From NCBI GenBank assembly GCA_018241525.1, contig JAFEDR010000009.1, positions 868,001 to 932,000 of the forward strand: a DNA stretch of 64,000 bases. The letters are read 5' to 3'. Below are positions 7,058 to 17,541 of the stretch, in pieces. The stretch is from Pseudomonadota bacterium. Lineage in GTDB: Bacteria; Pseudomonadota; Gammaproteobacteria; Steroidobacterales; Steroidobacteraceae. The translations under genes were made by a program, and so were the position numbers. The notes beneath the pieces are model-generated. The model ran no database searches. It worked only from the letters and a program-made list of their open reading frames with translations, and was not told the DNA's origin. How positions within the stretch are numbered: position 1 is the stretch's first letter; each line of letters begins with the position of its first letter.

Positions 7058-9519
7058 GCACGGCACCCGGCACGTCGGCGCTGCCGTCGCGCGCGCGCGT
7101 CGTGATCATCGGTGGCGGCGTGATCGGCTGCTCGATCGCCTACCACCTCGCGAAGCTCGGCTGGCGCGACGTATTGCTGCTCGAGCGCAAGCAGCTGACC
7201 TCGGGCACCACCTGGCACGCGGCCGGTCTCTTGACGACGCTGCGTGACACCGAGACGCAGACCCGCCTTGCGAAGTACACGCAGGACCTCTACCGGCGGC
7301 TCGAGGCCGAGACCGGCCAGGCGACCGGCCTGATCGACTGCGGGTCCATCCAGCTCGCGATGACGGCGGACAAGGCCGAGGAGATGCGCCGCGGCTTCCA
7401 CATGGCGGCGAGCTTCGGCGTCGAGGCCTACGAGATCAGTCCCGCGGAAGTGCGAGCGCTGTGGCCGCTCGCCGACGTCAGCGACCTCGCGGCCGCTTTC
7501 CACTTCCCGAACGATGCGCGCGCGAACCCGACCGACGTCACCCAGGCGCTCGCCCGCGGCGCGCGCCAGGGCGGCGTGCGGATCGTCGAGAACCAGCCGG
7601 TGCTCGGGATCCTGACGGAAGCCGGGCGGGTCCGCGGCGTTCGCACCGCGGCCGGCGACGTCGAGGCCGAATTCGTCGTCAACTGTGCCGGCATGTGGGC
7701 GCGTTCGGTCGGTCGCCTCGCGGGGGTGCACGTGCCGCTGCAGGCCGCCGAGCACTACTACCTGATCTCGGAGCCGGTTGCCGGCGTGCATCCGAAGCTG
7801 CCGATCCTGCGCGACCCCGGACGCTCGGCCTACATCCGCGAGGAGGCGGGCAAGCTGATGGTGGGGCTCTTCGAGAAGGAGGCGGCGCCGTGGGGTCTGG
7901 ACGGCATCCCGGCCGACTTCGCCTTCGGCGACATCCCGCCGAACTGGGACCGGATGGCGCCCTACATCGAGCGCGCGATGCAGCGCGTGCCGGTGCTGCT
8001 CGAGACCGGCATCAAGCTGCTGTTCTGCGGACCCGAGTCGTTCACCCCCGACCACAACTACCTGATGGGCGAGGCACCGAACCTCAGGAACTTCTTCGTC
8101 GCCGCCGGCTTCAACTCGCTCGGCATCCTCTCCGGCGGCGGCGTCGGCCACGTCATGGCGCAGTGGATCGTCGACGGCCACCCGCCGCTGGACGTCTGGT
8201 CGGTGAACCTGCGGCGCATGCACGCCTGGCAGGACAACGACCGTTACCTCGCCGACCGCACCGTCGAGGCACTGGGCATCGGCTACCAGGACCACTGGCC
8301 GTTCCGGCAATGGTCGACCGCGCGCGGCGTGAAGCAGAGCATCCTGCACGACCGCGTTGCGGCCGCCGGCGCGTGCTTCGGCGAATCGGCGGGCTGGGAG
8401 CGGCCCAACTGGTACGCGCGCCCTGGCGAGACGCCCGCCTACCGGTATGGCTGGGGCCGGCCGCACTGGTTCGCGAACCATGCGCTCGAGCACGGTGCCG
8501 TCCGTGAGCGCGTCGGCGTGTTCGAGCAGTCCTCGTTCGCCAAGCTGATGGTCGAGGGCAGCGACGCGCTTGCGGTACTGAACCGGCTTGCGACCGCCGA
8601 GCTCGACGTCGCGGTGGGTCGCTGTGTCTACACGCAGTTCCTGAACCCGCGCGGCGGCATCGAGGCGGACCTGACCGTCACGCGGCTCGCGGCCGACCGC
8701 TTCCTGGTGCTGACCGCGGCATTCACGCAGACCCACGTCGAGGCGTGGATCCGAAATCACGTCCCGACGCGTGCCGCGTGCGTGCTCACCGACGTCACCG
8801 GTGCCTACGCGATGCTGAACGTGCAGGGCCCGAACTCGCGGGCGCTGCTCCAGGCGCTGTCGCCGGATGACTTCTCGAACGCGGGATTCCCGTTCGCGAC
8901 CGCCCGGGAGATCCGCCTCGGCTACCAGACCGCGCTCGCGATCCGCCTCACCTACGTCGGCGAGCTCGGCTGGGAGCTCTACGTGCCGACGCCGTTCGCC
9001 CTGCCCGTCTACGACGCGCTGGTGGCCGCCGGTGCCCGCCACGGTCTCGCGCACTGTGGCTACCACGCACTGAACTCGCTCAGGCTCGAGAAGGCCTACC
9101 GCGACTGGTCGCACGACGTCGGTCCCGACGACACCCCGCTCGAGGCCGGTCTTGCGTTCACCTGCGCGTGGCGCAAGCCCGGCGGATTCGTCGGTGAGGA
9201 GGCGCTGGCGGCGCTGCGCGGCGCGGGAGCGCCACGCCGCCGGCTGGTGCAGTTCCTGCTCGAGGATCCCTCGGCCGATGCCTACCACAACGAGCCGATC
9301 TACCGCGATGGCGAGCGCGTCGGCTACGTGACCTCGGCCATGTACGGCCACACGCTCGGTGCCACGGTCGCGCTCGGCTACGTAGGCCATCCGGACGGCG
9401 TCTCGCCCGAATTCGTCGCCGCGGGCCGGTACGAGATCGAGCTTGCCGACCGGCGCGTCGCGGCGCGTGCCTCGCTGGCGCCGCTCTACGACCCGAAGAA
9501 TGCCCGCGTGCGCGCATGA
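7054..9519 (+). CDS. Dimethylglycine/sarcosine dehydrogenase-like FAD and folate-domain oxidoreductase
   Basis: An 821-residue two-part flavoenzyme. Residues 1-430 are a DAO-type FAD domain (dinucleotide motif VVIIGGGVIG at 16-25) followed by the FAO_M cap. H55 in SGTTWHAAGLL is the position of the covalent 8-alpha-histidyl FAD in mitochondrial sarcosine and dimethylglycine dehydrogenases. Residues from about 435 onward are GcvT and GcvT_C aminomethyltransferase-like domains, which bind tetrahydrofolate in the relatives and capture the methylene group. The likely reaction is oxidative N-demethylation of a small amine in the cytoplasm. It overlaps the barrel protein gene by 4 bp and lies 70 bp ahead of a TonB receptor. 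Substrate specificity is not determined. Confidence 0.88.
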   Translation: MSTAPGTSALPSRARVVIIGGGVIGCSIAYHLAKLGWRDVLLLERKQLTSGTTWHAAGLLTTLRDTETQTRLAKYTQDLYRRLEAETGQATGLIDCGSIQLAMTADKAEEMRRGFHMAASFGVEAYEISPAEVRALWPLADVSDLAAAFHFPNDARANPTDVTQALARGARQGGVRIVENQPVLGILTEAGRVRGVRTAAGDVEAEFVVNCAGMWARSVGRLAGVHVPLQAAEHYYLISEPVAGVHPKLPILRDPGRSAYIREEAGKLMVGLFEKEAAPWGLDGIPADFAFGDIPPNWDRMAPYIERAMQRVPVLLETGIKLLFCGPESFTPDHNYLMGEAPNLRNFFVAAGFNSLGILSGGGVGHVMAQWIVDGHPPLDVWSVNLRRMHAWQDNDRYLADRTVEALGIGYQDHWPFRQWSTARGVKQSILHDRVAAAGACFGESAGWERPNWYARPGETPAYRYGWGRPHWFANHALEHGAVRERVGVFEQSSFAKLMVEGSDALAVLNRLATAELDVAVGRCVYTQFLNPRGGIEADLTVTRLAADRFLVLTAAFTQTHVEAWIRNHVPTRAACVLTDVTGAYAMLNVQGPNSRALLQALSPDDFSNAGFPFATAREIRLGYQTALAIRLTYVGELGWELYVPTPFALPVYDALVAAGARHGLAHCGYHALNSLRLEKAYRDWSHDVGPDDTPLEAGLAFTCAWRKPGGFVGEEALAALRGAGAPRRRLVQFLLEDPSADAYHNEPIYRDGERVGYVTSAMYGHTLGATVALGYVGHPDGVSPEFVAAGRYEIELADRRVAARASLAPLYDPKNARVRA

Positions 9520-9589
9520 GCCGCCAAGCGGGAACCCGACCGCGCCGGCATTGCCGGCAGCCATCCAGGACCATCGTGCGGAGAAGCCC

Positions 9590-11992
<2,403 letters not shown>

Positions 11993-12002
11993 CCGCGGCT
12001 CC

Positions 12003-12021
12003 GGGCGGGCCCGGCCCGCCC
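12003..12021 (+). terminator. GC-rich hairpin between TonB receptor and reductase genes
   Basis: A perfect 7-bp stem, GGGCGGG with CCCGCCC, encloses a 5-base loop in the 37-bp gap after the receptor stop. No U tract follows, so it may attenuate or stabilise the message rather than fully terminate it. Confidence 0.3.
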
Positions 12022-12029
12022 GGCGATCC

Positions 12030-12599
12030 ATGCGCGCCCTGCTCGTCGTCGACCACCCGCGTGCCGACTCGCTGACTCACGCGGTGGCCCGCGAGTTCGC
12101 GAAGTCGGCGACCGCGCAAGGCGTCGAGATCGAGTGGGCGGACCTCGCGCGGGAAGGCTTCGATCCGGTGATGACGGCGGCCGACGAGCCGGACTGGGCC
12201 GATCCGCGCAAGCGCTATTCGGAGGCCGTGCGCACCGAGATGGCGCGCCTCGAGCGCAACGAGGCCAGCGTGCTGGTCTTCCCGGTCTGGTGGTGGTCGC
12301 TGCCGGCGCGGCTCAAGGGCTGGATCGACCGGGTCTGGAACCACGGCTTCGCCTATGGTGACCGGCACCTGCCGCAGCGTCGCGTCTGGCTGATCGGCGT
12401 CGCCGGCGCCGGCGAGTCCGCGTACGCGGCGCGCGGCTACGCCGAGGCGATGCGCACGCAGCTCGAGGTCGGCGTACTCGAGTACTGCGGAGTCGCCGAG
12501 CGGCGGTTCGAGCTGCTGTACGGGACGATCGAGTCGGCCGACGCTGCCGCAACGGCGGTCGCGCGCGCGCAGGCGCTCGGCCGCGAATTCGCGCTCTGA
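12030..12599 (+). CDS. Flavodoxin-fold NAD(P)H oxidoreductase (KefF/MdaB/NQO family)
   Basis: A 189-residue cytoplasmic flavoprotein. It begins with the FMN/FAD-binding strand MRALLVVDHPRADSLTHAVA and carries the VLVFPVWWWSLPARLKGWIDRVW block that is diagnostic of the NAD(P)H:quinone/azo reductase flavodoxin-2 family. Members reduce quinones and similar compounds by two electrons. It lies 37 bp behind the TonB receptor on the same strand and may be the last gene of the catabolic cluster, although the intervening hairpin could separate it. Substrate is unknown. Confidence 0.85.
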   Translation: MRALLVVDHPRADSLTHAVAREFAKSATAQGVEIEWADLAREGFDPVMTAADEPDWADPRKRYSEAVRTEMARLERNEASVLVFPVWWWSLPARLKGWIDRVWNHGFAYGDRHLPQRRVWLIGVAGAGESAYAARGYAEAMRTQLEVGVLEYCGVAERRFELLYGTIESADAAATAVARAQALGREFAL

Positions 12600-12612
12600 G
12601 GACGCGGGCGCG

Positions 12613-13317
12613 CTACTGCGCGCCGAACACCTTGCGGATCAGCGAGCTGGCCTGGCCGACCGGGTCCTTGCGGATCGCCTTCTCCTCGTCGGCGATCATC
12701 AGCCACAGCCCGTCGAGCGCGCGGTTCGTGACGTAGTCGTCGACGTTGGCATCGCCCTCGCCGACGAGCCCCAGGCTCGCGGCCTTCCCGGCGACCTGGT
12801 TGTAGAGCCCGGCGAGCTTCGCCTTGGCGGTGGCGCGCTGCACGATGGGCTTGAACCGCGCCTTGAGCTCGTCGCTCGCCGTGCGCTTGAAGTAGTCAGT
12901 CGCGGAGGTCTCCCCGCCCGTCAGGATCCCCTTGGCGTCGGACAGCGACATCTTCTGCAGCGACTTCTTGAAGACCGGCGCGGACTCGTGCACGGCGCTT
13001 TCGGCGGCGTGGTTCATCGCCTCGCGCAGCGCGTCGGCATCCCCGCCCATGCCGAGCATGCGCAGCGTCGAGTCGGCCTTCTCGAGCACGCCCGGCAGCG
13101 GGATCGCGACGCGCGGGTTCTTCAGGAAGCCATCCGTGGCGCCGAGCTGGCCGACGGCCTTGTCGACGCCCTGCGAGAGCGCGGCCTTGAGCCCGGCGGC
13201 AGTGTCCTTGGTACTCAGTGAGGCCAGGTCGATCGCCGCGGCCGGTGCGGCTGCGAGCAGCAGCGCGGCCGCCGCGAGACCGGCCGGCAGGCGGCGGATG
13301 CGCAGGATCATCGTCAT
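12613..13317 (-). CDS. DUF4197 family secreted protein
   Basis: A 234-residue protein with a signal peptide (LPAGLAAAALLLAAAPAAA). The mature part is all-helical: LKAALSQGVDKAVGQLGATDGFLKNPRVAIPLP near its start, then LRMLGMGGDADALREAMNHAAESAV and AKGILTGGETSATDYFKR. This is the well-conserved pattern of DUF4197 proteins, which are of unknown function. Periplasmic location is expected. A GAGGT ribosome site six bases before the ATG chooses this start over longer upstream readings. It converges on the reductase gene and follows the M20 hydrolase gene on the same strand by about 50 bp. Confidence 0.8.
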   Translation of the reverse strand: MTMILRIRRLPAGLAAAALLLAAAPAAAIDLASLSTKDTAAGLKAALSQGVDKAVGQLGATDGFLKNPRVAIPLPGVLEKADSTLRMLGMGGDADALREAMNHAAESAVHESAPVFKKSLQKMSLSDAKGILTGGETSATDYFKRTASDELKARFKPIVQRATAKAKLAGLYNQVAGKAASLGLVGEGDANVDDYVTNRALDGLWLMIADEEKAIRKDPVGQASSLIRKVFGAQ

Positions 13318-13366
13318 GAGGCACCTCGCGCGGCGATGCGGCGGATGGTGCGCGATGATACGCGCT

Positions 13367-14647
13367 TCAGCGCCGGCGGTCGTCGTCGAGCGCCCGCAAG
13401 GATTCGAGCAGCACGTTCGCGCCATTCTCGATCTCCGCCGGCCTCGAGCGTTCGCGCGGCGAGTGACTGATGCCGTCGACGCTCGGAATGAAGATCATGC
13501 CGATCGGCCCGAGGCGGGCCATCTCCTGCGCGTCATGGCCGGCGCCGCTCGGTAGCGGCCGGCTCGCGAGCCCGAGCCGGGCGGCGCTCGCCGCGATCAG
13601 CGCCTGCAGAGACGGATCCGTCGGCGCCCCGGGGGTGAGCAGCGTCCGCTGGAACCGGAACGCAGTGCCGTCGCGGCGACCGATCTCGTTGGCGCCGGCA
13701 CGGATCTTCGCGAACAGCGCCTCGATCCGCCGCGTGTCGAGGTCGCGGATCTCGAGGCCGAGCGTCACGCGGCCGGGCACGACGTTGTAGGCGCCGGGCT
13801 CGGCACGGACCCAGCCGACGGTGCCGACCTGGCGCCCCGGCTCGCCGGTCACCGTCGCATGGACCGCCTCGATGAATCGCGCGGCGGACAGCAGCGCGTC
13901 GTGGCGCTCCGCCATCGGCGTCGTGCCGGCGTGGTTCGCGAAGCCATCGACCACGACCTCGCTGTCCAGGATGCCGACGATGCCCTCCACGACGCCGATC
14001 GGCACATGCTCGCGGTCGAGCACGGCGCCTTGCTCGATGTGCAGTTCCAGGTATCCGGCGATGCTGCCCGGCTCGCGGCGCACGCCCTCGAGGCGCTCGG
14101 GATCGCCGCCAATGAAGCGCACGCCGTCGCGCACCGTGCGCCCGCTCTGCGAGACGGAGTCGAGCCGAGCCGCATCGACCGTGCCGGCCAGTGCGCCGCT
14201 GCCCAGCATGACGCCCTCCTCGTTCGAGAACACGATCACCTCGAGCGGATGGCGCAGCGCGATGCCGCGCTCGCGCAGCACCTGCGCGACCTCGATCGCG
14301 GCCAGCGAGCCGACGTCGCCGTCGTAGTTGCCGCCCGACGGGACCGAGTCGATGTGTGAGCCGATCACGATCGGCCGCAGGCCGGTCGTGCGACCGGCCC
14401 GGCGGCCGACCAGGTTGCCGGCGGCGTCGATGGAGGCCTCGAGGCCCGCGGCGCGCATCAGCCCGAGCACGTACTCGCGGCCGGCGCGGTCCGCCTCGCT
14501 GTAGGCGACGCGGCTGACGCCGCCCTCCGGATTGCGGCCGAATGCCGACAGGGCTTCCAGGTGACCGACCAGTCGCGCGCCGTCGACTCCTGGCGGGGCG
14601 GCCGCGGCGAGCGAGGGCAGGAGCAGCAGCGCAATCCAGGGCTTCAT
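13367..14647 (-). CDS. Periplasmic M20-family amidohydrolase (allantoate/N-carbamoyl amino acid hydrolase type)
   Basis: A 426-residue metallohydrolase with a short signal peptide (MKPWIALLLLPSLAAA). Metal and substrate motifs are visible: VIGSHIDSVPSGGNYDGDVG (first His and bridging Asp), FSNEEGVMLGSGALAG (Glu pair), ELHIEQG, HAGTTPMAERHDAL of the dimerisation lid, and HSPRERS near the end. The set is that of the HyuC/AllC subfamily, which hydrolyses N-carbamoyl amino acids, allantoate or ureidoglycolate. The signal peptide is unusual for these normally cytoplasmic enzymes and implies use of an external or periplasmic substrate. It is the first gene of a two-gene minus-strand unit with the DUF4197 gene. 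Confidence 0.85.
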   Translation of the reverse strand: MKPWIALLLLPSLAAAAPPGVDGARLVGHLEALSAFGRNPEGGVSRVAYSEADRAGREYVLGLMRAAGLEASIDAAGNLVGRRAGRTTGLRPIVIGSHIDSVPSGGNYDGDVGSLAAIEVAQVLRERGIALRHPLEVIVFSNEEGVMLGSGALAGTVDAARLDSVSQSGRTVRDGVRFIGGDPERLEGVRREPGSIAGYLELHIEQGAVLDREHVPIGVVEGIVGILDSEVVVDGFANHAGTTPMAERHDALLSAARFIEAVHATVTGEPGRQVGTVGWVRAEPGAYNVVPGRVTLGLEIRDLDTRRIEALFAKIRAGANEIGRRDGTAFRFQRTLLTPGAPTDPSLQALIAASAARLGLASRPLPSGAGHDAQEMARLGPIGMIFIPSVDGISHSPRERSRPAEIENGANVLLESLRALDDDRRR

Positions 14648-14728
14648 GGGGATCTCCGCGTTGGCACGCGGATTCTGCCCTACGGTCGTTCCAGCCGCGG
14701 CCCGGTCAAGGAGGGCGAGCAGGCGGAA

Positions 14729-14755
14729 GCGGGCGACGGGAACCCCGTCGCCCGC
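14729..14755 (+). repeat. Perfect 12-bp inverted repeat in the intergenic region
   Basis: GCGGGCGACGGG (14729-14740) and CCCGTCGCCCGC (14744-14755) are exact reverse complements separated by AAC. The stem is very stable but has no U tract on either strand. It could be a terminator-like or blocking structure, or the residue of a small repeat element. It lies about 80 bp upstream of the M20 gene. Confidence 0.5.
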
Positions 14756-15068
14756 CCCGCGGGAGGATCGCGGCGGAGGGTGGTACTACTATCCGTTCCC
14801 TCGGCAGCACCACCGGAGTACGTTTCCCTGCCGGTCTGTCCGCCGCATGGGAGTTCTGTCGCCGCGGGCGGGAAGCTCTCACCCCGTTTTGCCGGTTTTC
14901 CGGGTCCCGGCCCGCCGGGGAGGCCTGGCTCCGGTGGTCCGAGGGCCCGGATGAAGCTGCCTGGGCCGGCGTTCCGGTCCGGAAGGCCGCGGCCCGCGGC
15001 CCTCGCCGGCTGTCCCGTGCCGCGGACGGGCCGTCACTTCGGATCGGGCCGGTCGGCCCCACCGTCGC

Positions 15069-15074
15069 TATACT
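15069..15074 (+). promoter_or_regulatory. -10 hexamer TATACT abutting the sigma-factor start
   Basis: TATACT ends seven bases before the GTG of the sigma factor, so transcription would begin at or next to the first base of the start codon. With no ribosome-binding sequence in front of the GTG, this fits a leaderless message. No good -35 was found. Confidence 0.4.
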
Positions 15075-15081
15075 TAGTAGT

Positions 15082-15804
15082 GTGAGCGCGCACCGAGAAC
15101 TCGAACCGGGATCCGGCGCCGACGTCCTGCCGGAACCAGCCGCGGGCGGTGAGCCGAGCGCGCGCCTCTATTTCTCCGACTACCGCGGCCTGCATGCGCT
15201 GCTGCTGCGCCGGATCGGCGACCCGCAGACTGCCTGGGACATCCTCCAGGACGCGGTCGTCACCACGCTGACCAAGCTGCGCGATGGCCAGCTCGAGCGA
15301 CCCGAGAGCGCTGGTGGATTCATCTACCGCGTTGCGCTCAATCATCTGCGCAATCATCGTCGCAAGGACCGCTGGGTGCGCGACGTACCGATCGACGTCG
15401 AGCATCTCGAGGACACCGGGCCGCTGCCGGATGCGGATTCCGGGCACCGTGCGCAGTGGGCCGAGATCGTCGCCATGGTGCTCGAGGAGCTGCCAACCGA
15501 CCGCGACCGGGATATCCTGATCCGGTTCTACCTCGACGACGAGGACAAGGAGAGCATCTGCCGCGCACTCGGCCTCTCGGCGGAGCACTTCAATCGAGTG
15601 ATCTTCCGGGCGCGCGAGCGCTTTCGTGAGCTCATGGAGCGCAAGGGCTTTGCGCGCCGGGACTTCTTCTCGGTGGCCGTGCTCGGCCTGCTGCTGCTGT
15701 TGCCCAATCAGCGGCCGGCCGTGGCGGATGCCGCGCCTCGCGGCGGACTCGCCGCGATGCACGCCCTGGCGTCCCCCGCGACGGATCGTGGAGACCTTCG
15801 ATGA
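15082..15804 (+). CDS. ECF-type RNA polymerase sigma factor with C-terminal membrane segment
   Basis: A 240-residue sigma-70-family factor. Region 2 spans about residues 28-95 (DPQTAWDILQDAVVTTLTKL, then GGFIYRVALNHLRNHRRKDRW). Region 4 spans about 130-190 (LPTDRDRDILIRFYLDDEDKESICRALGLS, then NRVIFRARERFRELME). Unusually, the protein continues with a hydrophobic stretch FFSVAVLGLLLLLP and a 35-residue tail, which could anchor the factor to the membrane. The GTG lacks a ribosome site and may be leaderless. It overlaps the downstream membrane gene by 4 bp (ATGA), the normal layout of a sigma/anti-sigma pair. Target promoters are unknown. Confidence 0.85.
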   Translation: MSAHRELEPGSGADVLPEPAAGGEPSARLYFSDYRGLHALLLRRIGDPQTAWDILQDAVVTTLTKLRDGQLERPESAGGFIYRVALNHLRNHRRKDRWVRDVPIDVEHLEDTGPLPDADSGHRAQWAEIVAMVLEELPTDRDRDILIRFYLDDEDKESICRALGLSAEHFNRVIFRARERFRELMERKGFARRDFFSVAVLGLLLLLPNQRPAVADAAPRGGLAAMHALASPATDRGDLR

Positions 15805-16496
15805 CGGCGCCGACCATCGCCCCTGAGACGCTCGTCGACTACCTGGCAGACCGGCTGCCGGATCGCGAGCGCGCCGAGTTTGAACGTGCCGCCGCGGCTC
15901 GACCCGAGGTCGTGCACGAGCTCGAGCAGACACTGCGGCTGCGCGAGGGCCTCGCGGTGCTTCGCGAGCAGGGTCGTCTGCCGCTGCGACGCCGTGCCCC
16001 GTCGACCTGGCGGCGGTCCGGCGCCTGGGCCATCGCGGCGACCGTCGCGGCCGTCGCAATCGCCGTCGTGCTCACGGTGCGCACCAGCCCGCCGGACGTG
16101 CCGCGACTCGGGACCCGCGCACCTGCGCCCGGGGTGGTGGCCGGCACCTTGACCCTCGTTTCCACCCGCGGCAACGCGGAACCCGTGGTGATGGTGGCGC
16201 CGCCACCCGGCCAGCTGCTCGAGATCCGCGCGCTGGCAGGTTCGGCGAGCGGCACGACGCACTACACGCTGACGCTCGAGCGCTTCGGCGCCGACGGCAC
16301 GACAGCATCAGTCGGCGTCGCCCGGGACCTCGCGCCCGATGCTGCGTCGATGCTGGTGGTCTACGTGCCCGCCGAATCGCTGCCGCCCGGCCGTTACGCG
16401 CTGCGGGTCGACAGCCGAGTCGCGGGCGCGGTCGGCGAGCACGACTTGTTCGGCTTCGACGTGATCGCCGCCGGATCGGTGACTGCGGCGCGCTGA
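15801..16496 (+). CDS. Putative membrane anti-sigma factor
   Basis: A 231-residue single-span membrane protein. The N-terminal cytoplasmic part (about 1-65) has the pattern of anti-sigma domains: LVDYLADRLPDRERAEFERAAAARPEVVHELEQTLRLREGL, which resembles the zf-HC2/RskA N-terminal helices (x-Y-L-x-x-x-L-x-x-x-E-R-x-x-x-E). It lacks the HxxxCxxC zinc motif. One transmembrane helix lies around 73-92 (AWAIAATVAAVAIAVVLTV), followed by a beta-rich periplasmic domain of about 130 residues. Co-translation with the sigma gene supports the role. How it senses its signal is unknown. Confidence 0.65.
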   Translation: MTAPTIAPETLVDYLADRLPDRERAEFERAAAARPEVVHELEQTLRLREGLAVLREQGRLPLRRRAPSTWRRSGAWAIAATVAAVAIAVVLTVRTSPPDVPRLGTRAPAPGVVAGTLTLVSTRGNAEPVVMVAPPPGQLLEIRALAGSASGTTHYTLTLERFGADGTTASVGVARDLAPDAASMLVVYVPAESLPPGRYALRVDSRVAGAVGEHDLFGFDVIAAGSVTAAR

Positions 16497-16530
16497 ATCC
16501 CGAGGCACGACGCGCGCGGACTCCCGTGCC

Positions 16531-16551
16531 GCGGCGGCGCCGTGCCGCCGC
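16531..16551 (+). terminator. GC hairpin between convergent genes
   Basis: An 8-bp perfect stem, GCGGCGGC with GCCGCCGC, has a 5-base loop and sits between the stop of the anti-sigma gene and the stop of the alpha/beta hydrolase gene. The position fits a bidirectional terminator, although no U tract is present. Confidence 0.35.
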
Positions 16552-16559
16552 CGCGTCCG

Positions 16560-17447
16560 CTATCGCCGCGGCGCCAGTCCCGCTTCCGGCGCGTCGAGAA
16601 ACTCGAGCGCTGCATCAGCGAATTCCGCCGGGTTCTGCAGGATCGCGAAGTGCCCGACGTCTGGCAGGATGCGCAGCGTCGCACCCGGGATCGCGCGCGC
16701 GAGGTAGGCCGTGTGCTCGGCGCGGATCGCCTCCTCATGGGCACCGTCGACGACCGCAACCGGCCGGCGCACGCCGGCGAGCGCCGCCGCCGTGTAGCTC
16801 GGCTCCCGGGCCCACATGGCCTGCACCGCCGCGACGAACGCTTCGTAGTCGCCGGGCGTCGGCGAGAGTCGCCGGTAGTCCTCGGCGGTGCGGGCGAGGT
16901 AGGCGTTGAAGACCGGGTTCCGGTCAACGTCGTCGCGCGCGCCGGAGGGATCGGCGTTGATGCCGAACGCGAACAGCCGACGCAGCCGCTGGGGATGACG
17001 CATCGCGAGCTCGAGTCCGGCGATGCCGCCGTCGCTCCAGCCGATGACGTCCGCCCGCCGTACCTGCAGGTGGTCGAGCAGCGCGAGCGCGTCGGCCGCG
17101 AGGCGCGCGTAGCTGAACGGCTCCTGCGTGCGTGTGCTCCGCCCGTGACCGCGGCTGTCGAGCACGATGACGCGGCGGTGCGCGGCGACCAGGCGGGGCA
17201 CGACCCCGCCCCAGTAGTCGGCGTTCGCGAGCCCGCCGTGCAGGAGCAGCACCGGCGCGCCGACCCCGTAGGTCGCGAAGTAGAGCCGGGCACCGGCGAC
17301 CTCGACCCACCCGGTCGATTGCGGCGGCGGCATCGGCACGGCCGGCGGCAGTGTCAACCAGCGTTCCGCCGGGCCGGCCGCGGCGCTGGTCGCCAGCATC
17401 CCGGCGAGGCCGATCAGCGCGGCGGCGAGTGGCAGGCGCAGGCGCAT
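16560..17447 (-). CDS. Secreted alpha/beta-fold hydrolase
   Basis: A 295-residue hydrolase with a signal peptide (LPLAAALIGLAGMLATSAAAG). The fold signatures are LLLHGGLANADYWGGVVPRL (oxyanion HGG), DSRGHGRST, the nucleophile elbow VIGWSDGGIAG, and a late VGHFAILQNP carrying the catalytic His. The Ser-Asp-His triad is therefore complete. Substrate is unknown; relatives include lactonases, esterases and haloperoxidase-like hydrolases. The ATG giving the signal peptide is chosen over the long upstream extension, which has no protein-like features. It is divergent from the carboxylesterase, with 94 bp between the starts. Confidence 0.8.
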   Translation of the reverse strand: MRLRLPLAAALIGLAGMLATSAAAGPAERWLTLPPAVPMPPPQSTGWVEVAGARLYFATYGVGAPVLLLHGGLANADYWGGVVPRLVAAHRRVIVLDSRGHGRSTRTQEPFSYARLAADALALLDHLQVRRADVIGWSDGGIAGLELAMRHPQRLRRLFAFGINADPSGARDDVDRNPVFNAYLARTAEDYRRLSPTPGDYEAFVAAVQAMWAREPSYTAAALAGVRRPVAVVDGAHEEAIRAEHTAYLARAIPGATLRILPDVGHFAILQNPAEFADAALEFLDAPEAGLAPRR

Positions 17448-17528
17448 CGGCACGGCTCCGAGGACGGGACGCGCGCAGTCTAGCGTGCCGGCTCGGTCCG
17501 CGGCGGGCAAAGCCGCCGACAACCTGCC

Positions 17529-17534
17529 TACAAT
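17529..17534 (+). promoter_or_regulatory. -10 hexamer TACAAT abutting the carboxylesterase start
   Basis: TACAAT ends seven bases before the ATG of the carboxylesterase gene, and no Shine-Dalgarno sequence is present. This is the same geometry as the TATACT-GTG arrangement at 15069-15084 and suggests a leaderless transcript. No clear -35. Confidence 0.4.
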
Positions 17535-17541
17535 CAGCGCC

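Larger units (their letters stand above)
14648..15081 (+). other. 434-bp non-coding stretch between divergent genes
   Basis: No convincing gene on either strand. The stretch separates the divergent M20 hydrolase and sigma-factor genes and should hold both promoters. It contains a perfect 12-bp hairpin (14729-14755) and, at its right end, a TATACT -10 hexamer. The open frames crossing it have no ribosome site or recognisable protein features. Confidence 0.6.

Noticed and set aside
16531..16551. Strong intrinsic terminator.
   Set aside because: The stem is good but no U tract follows on either strand, so it is listed only as a low-confidence hairpin.
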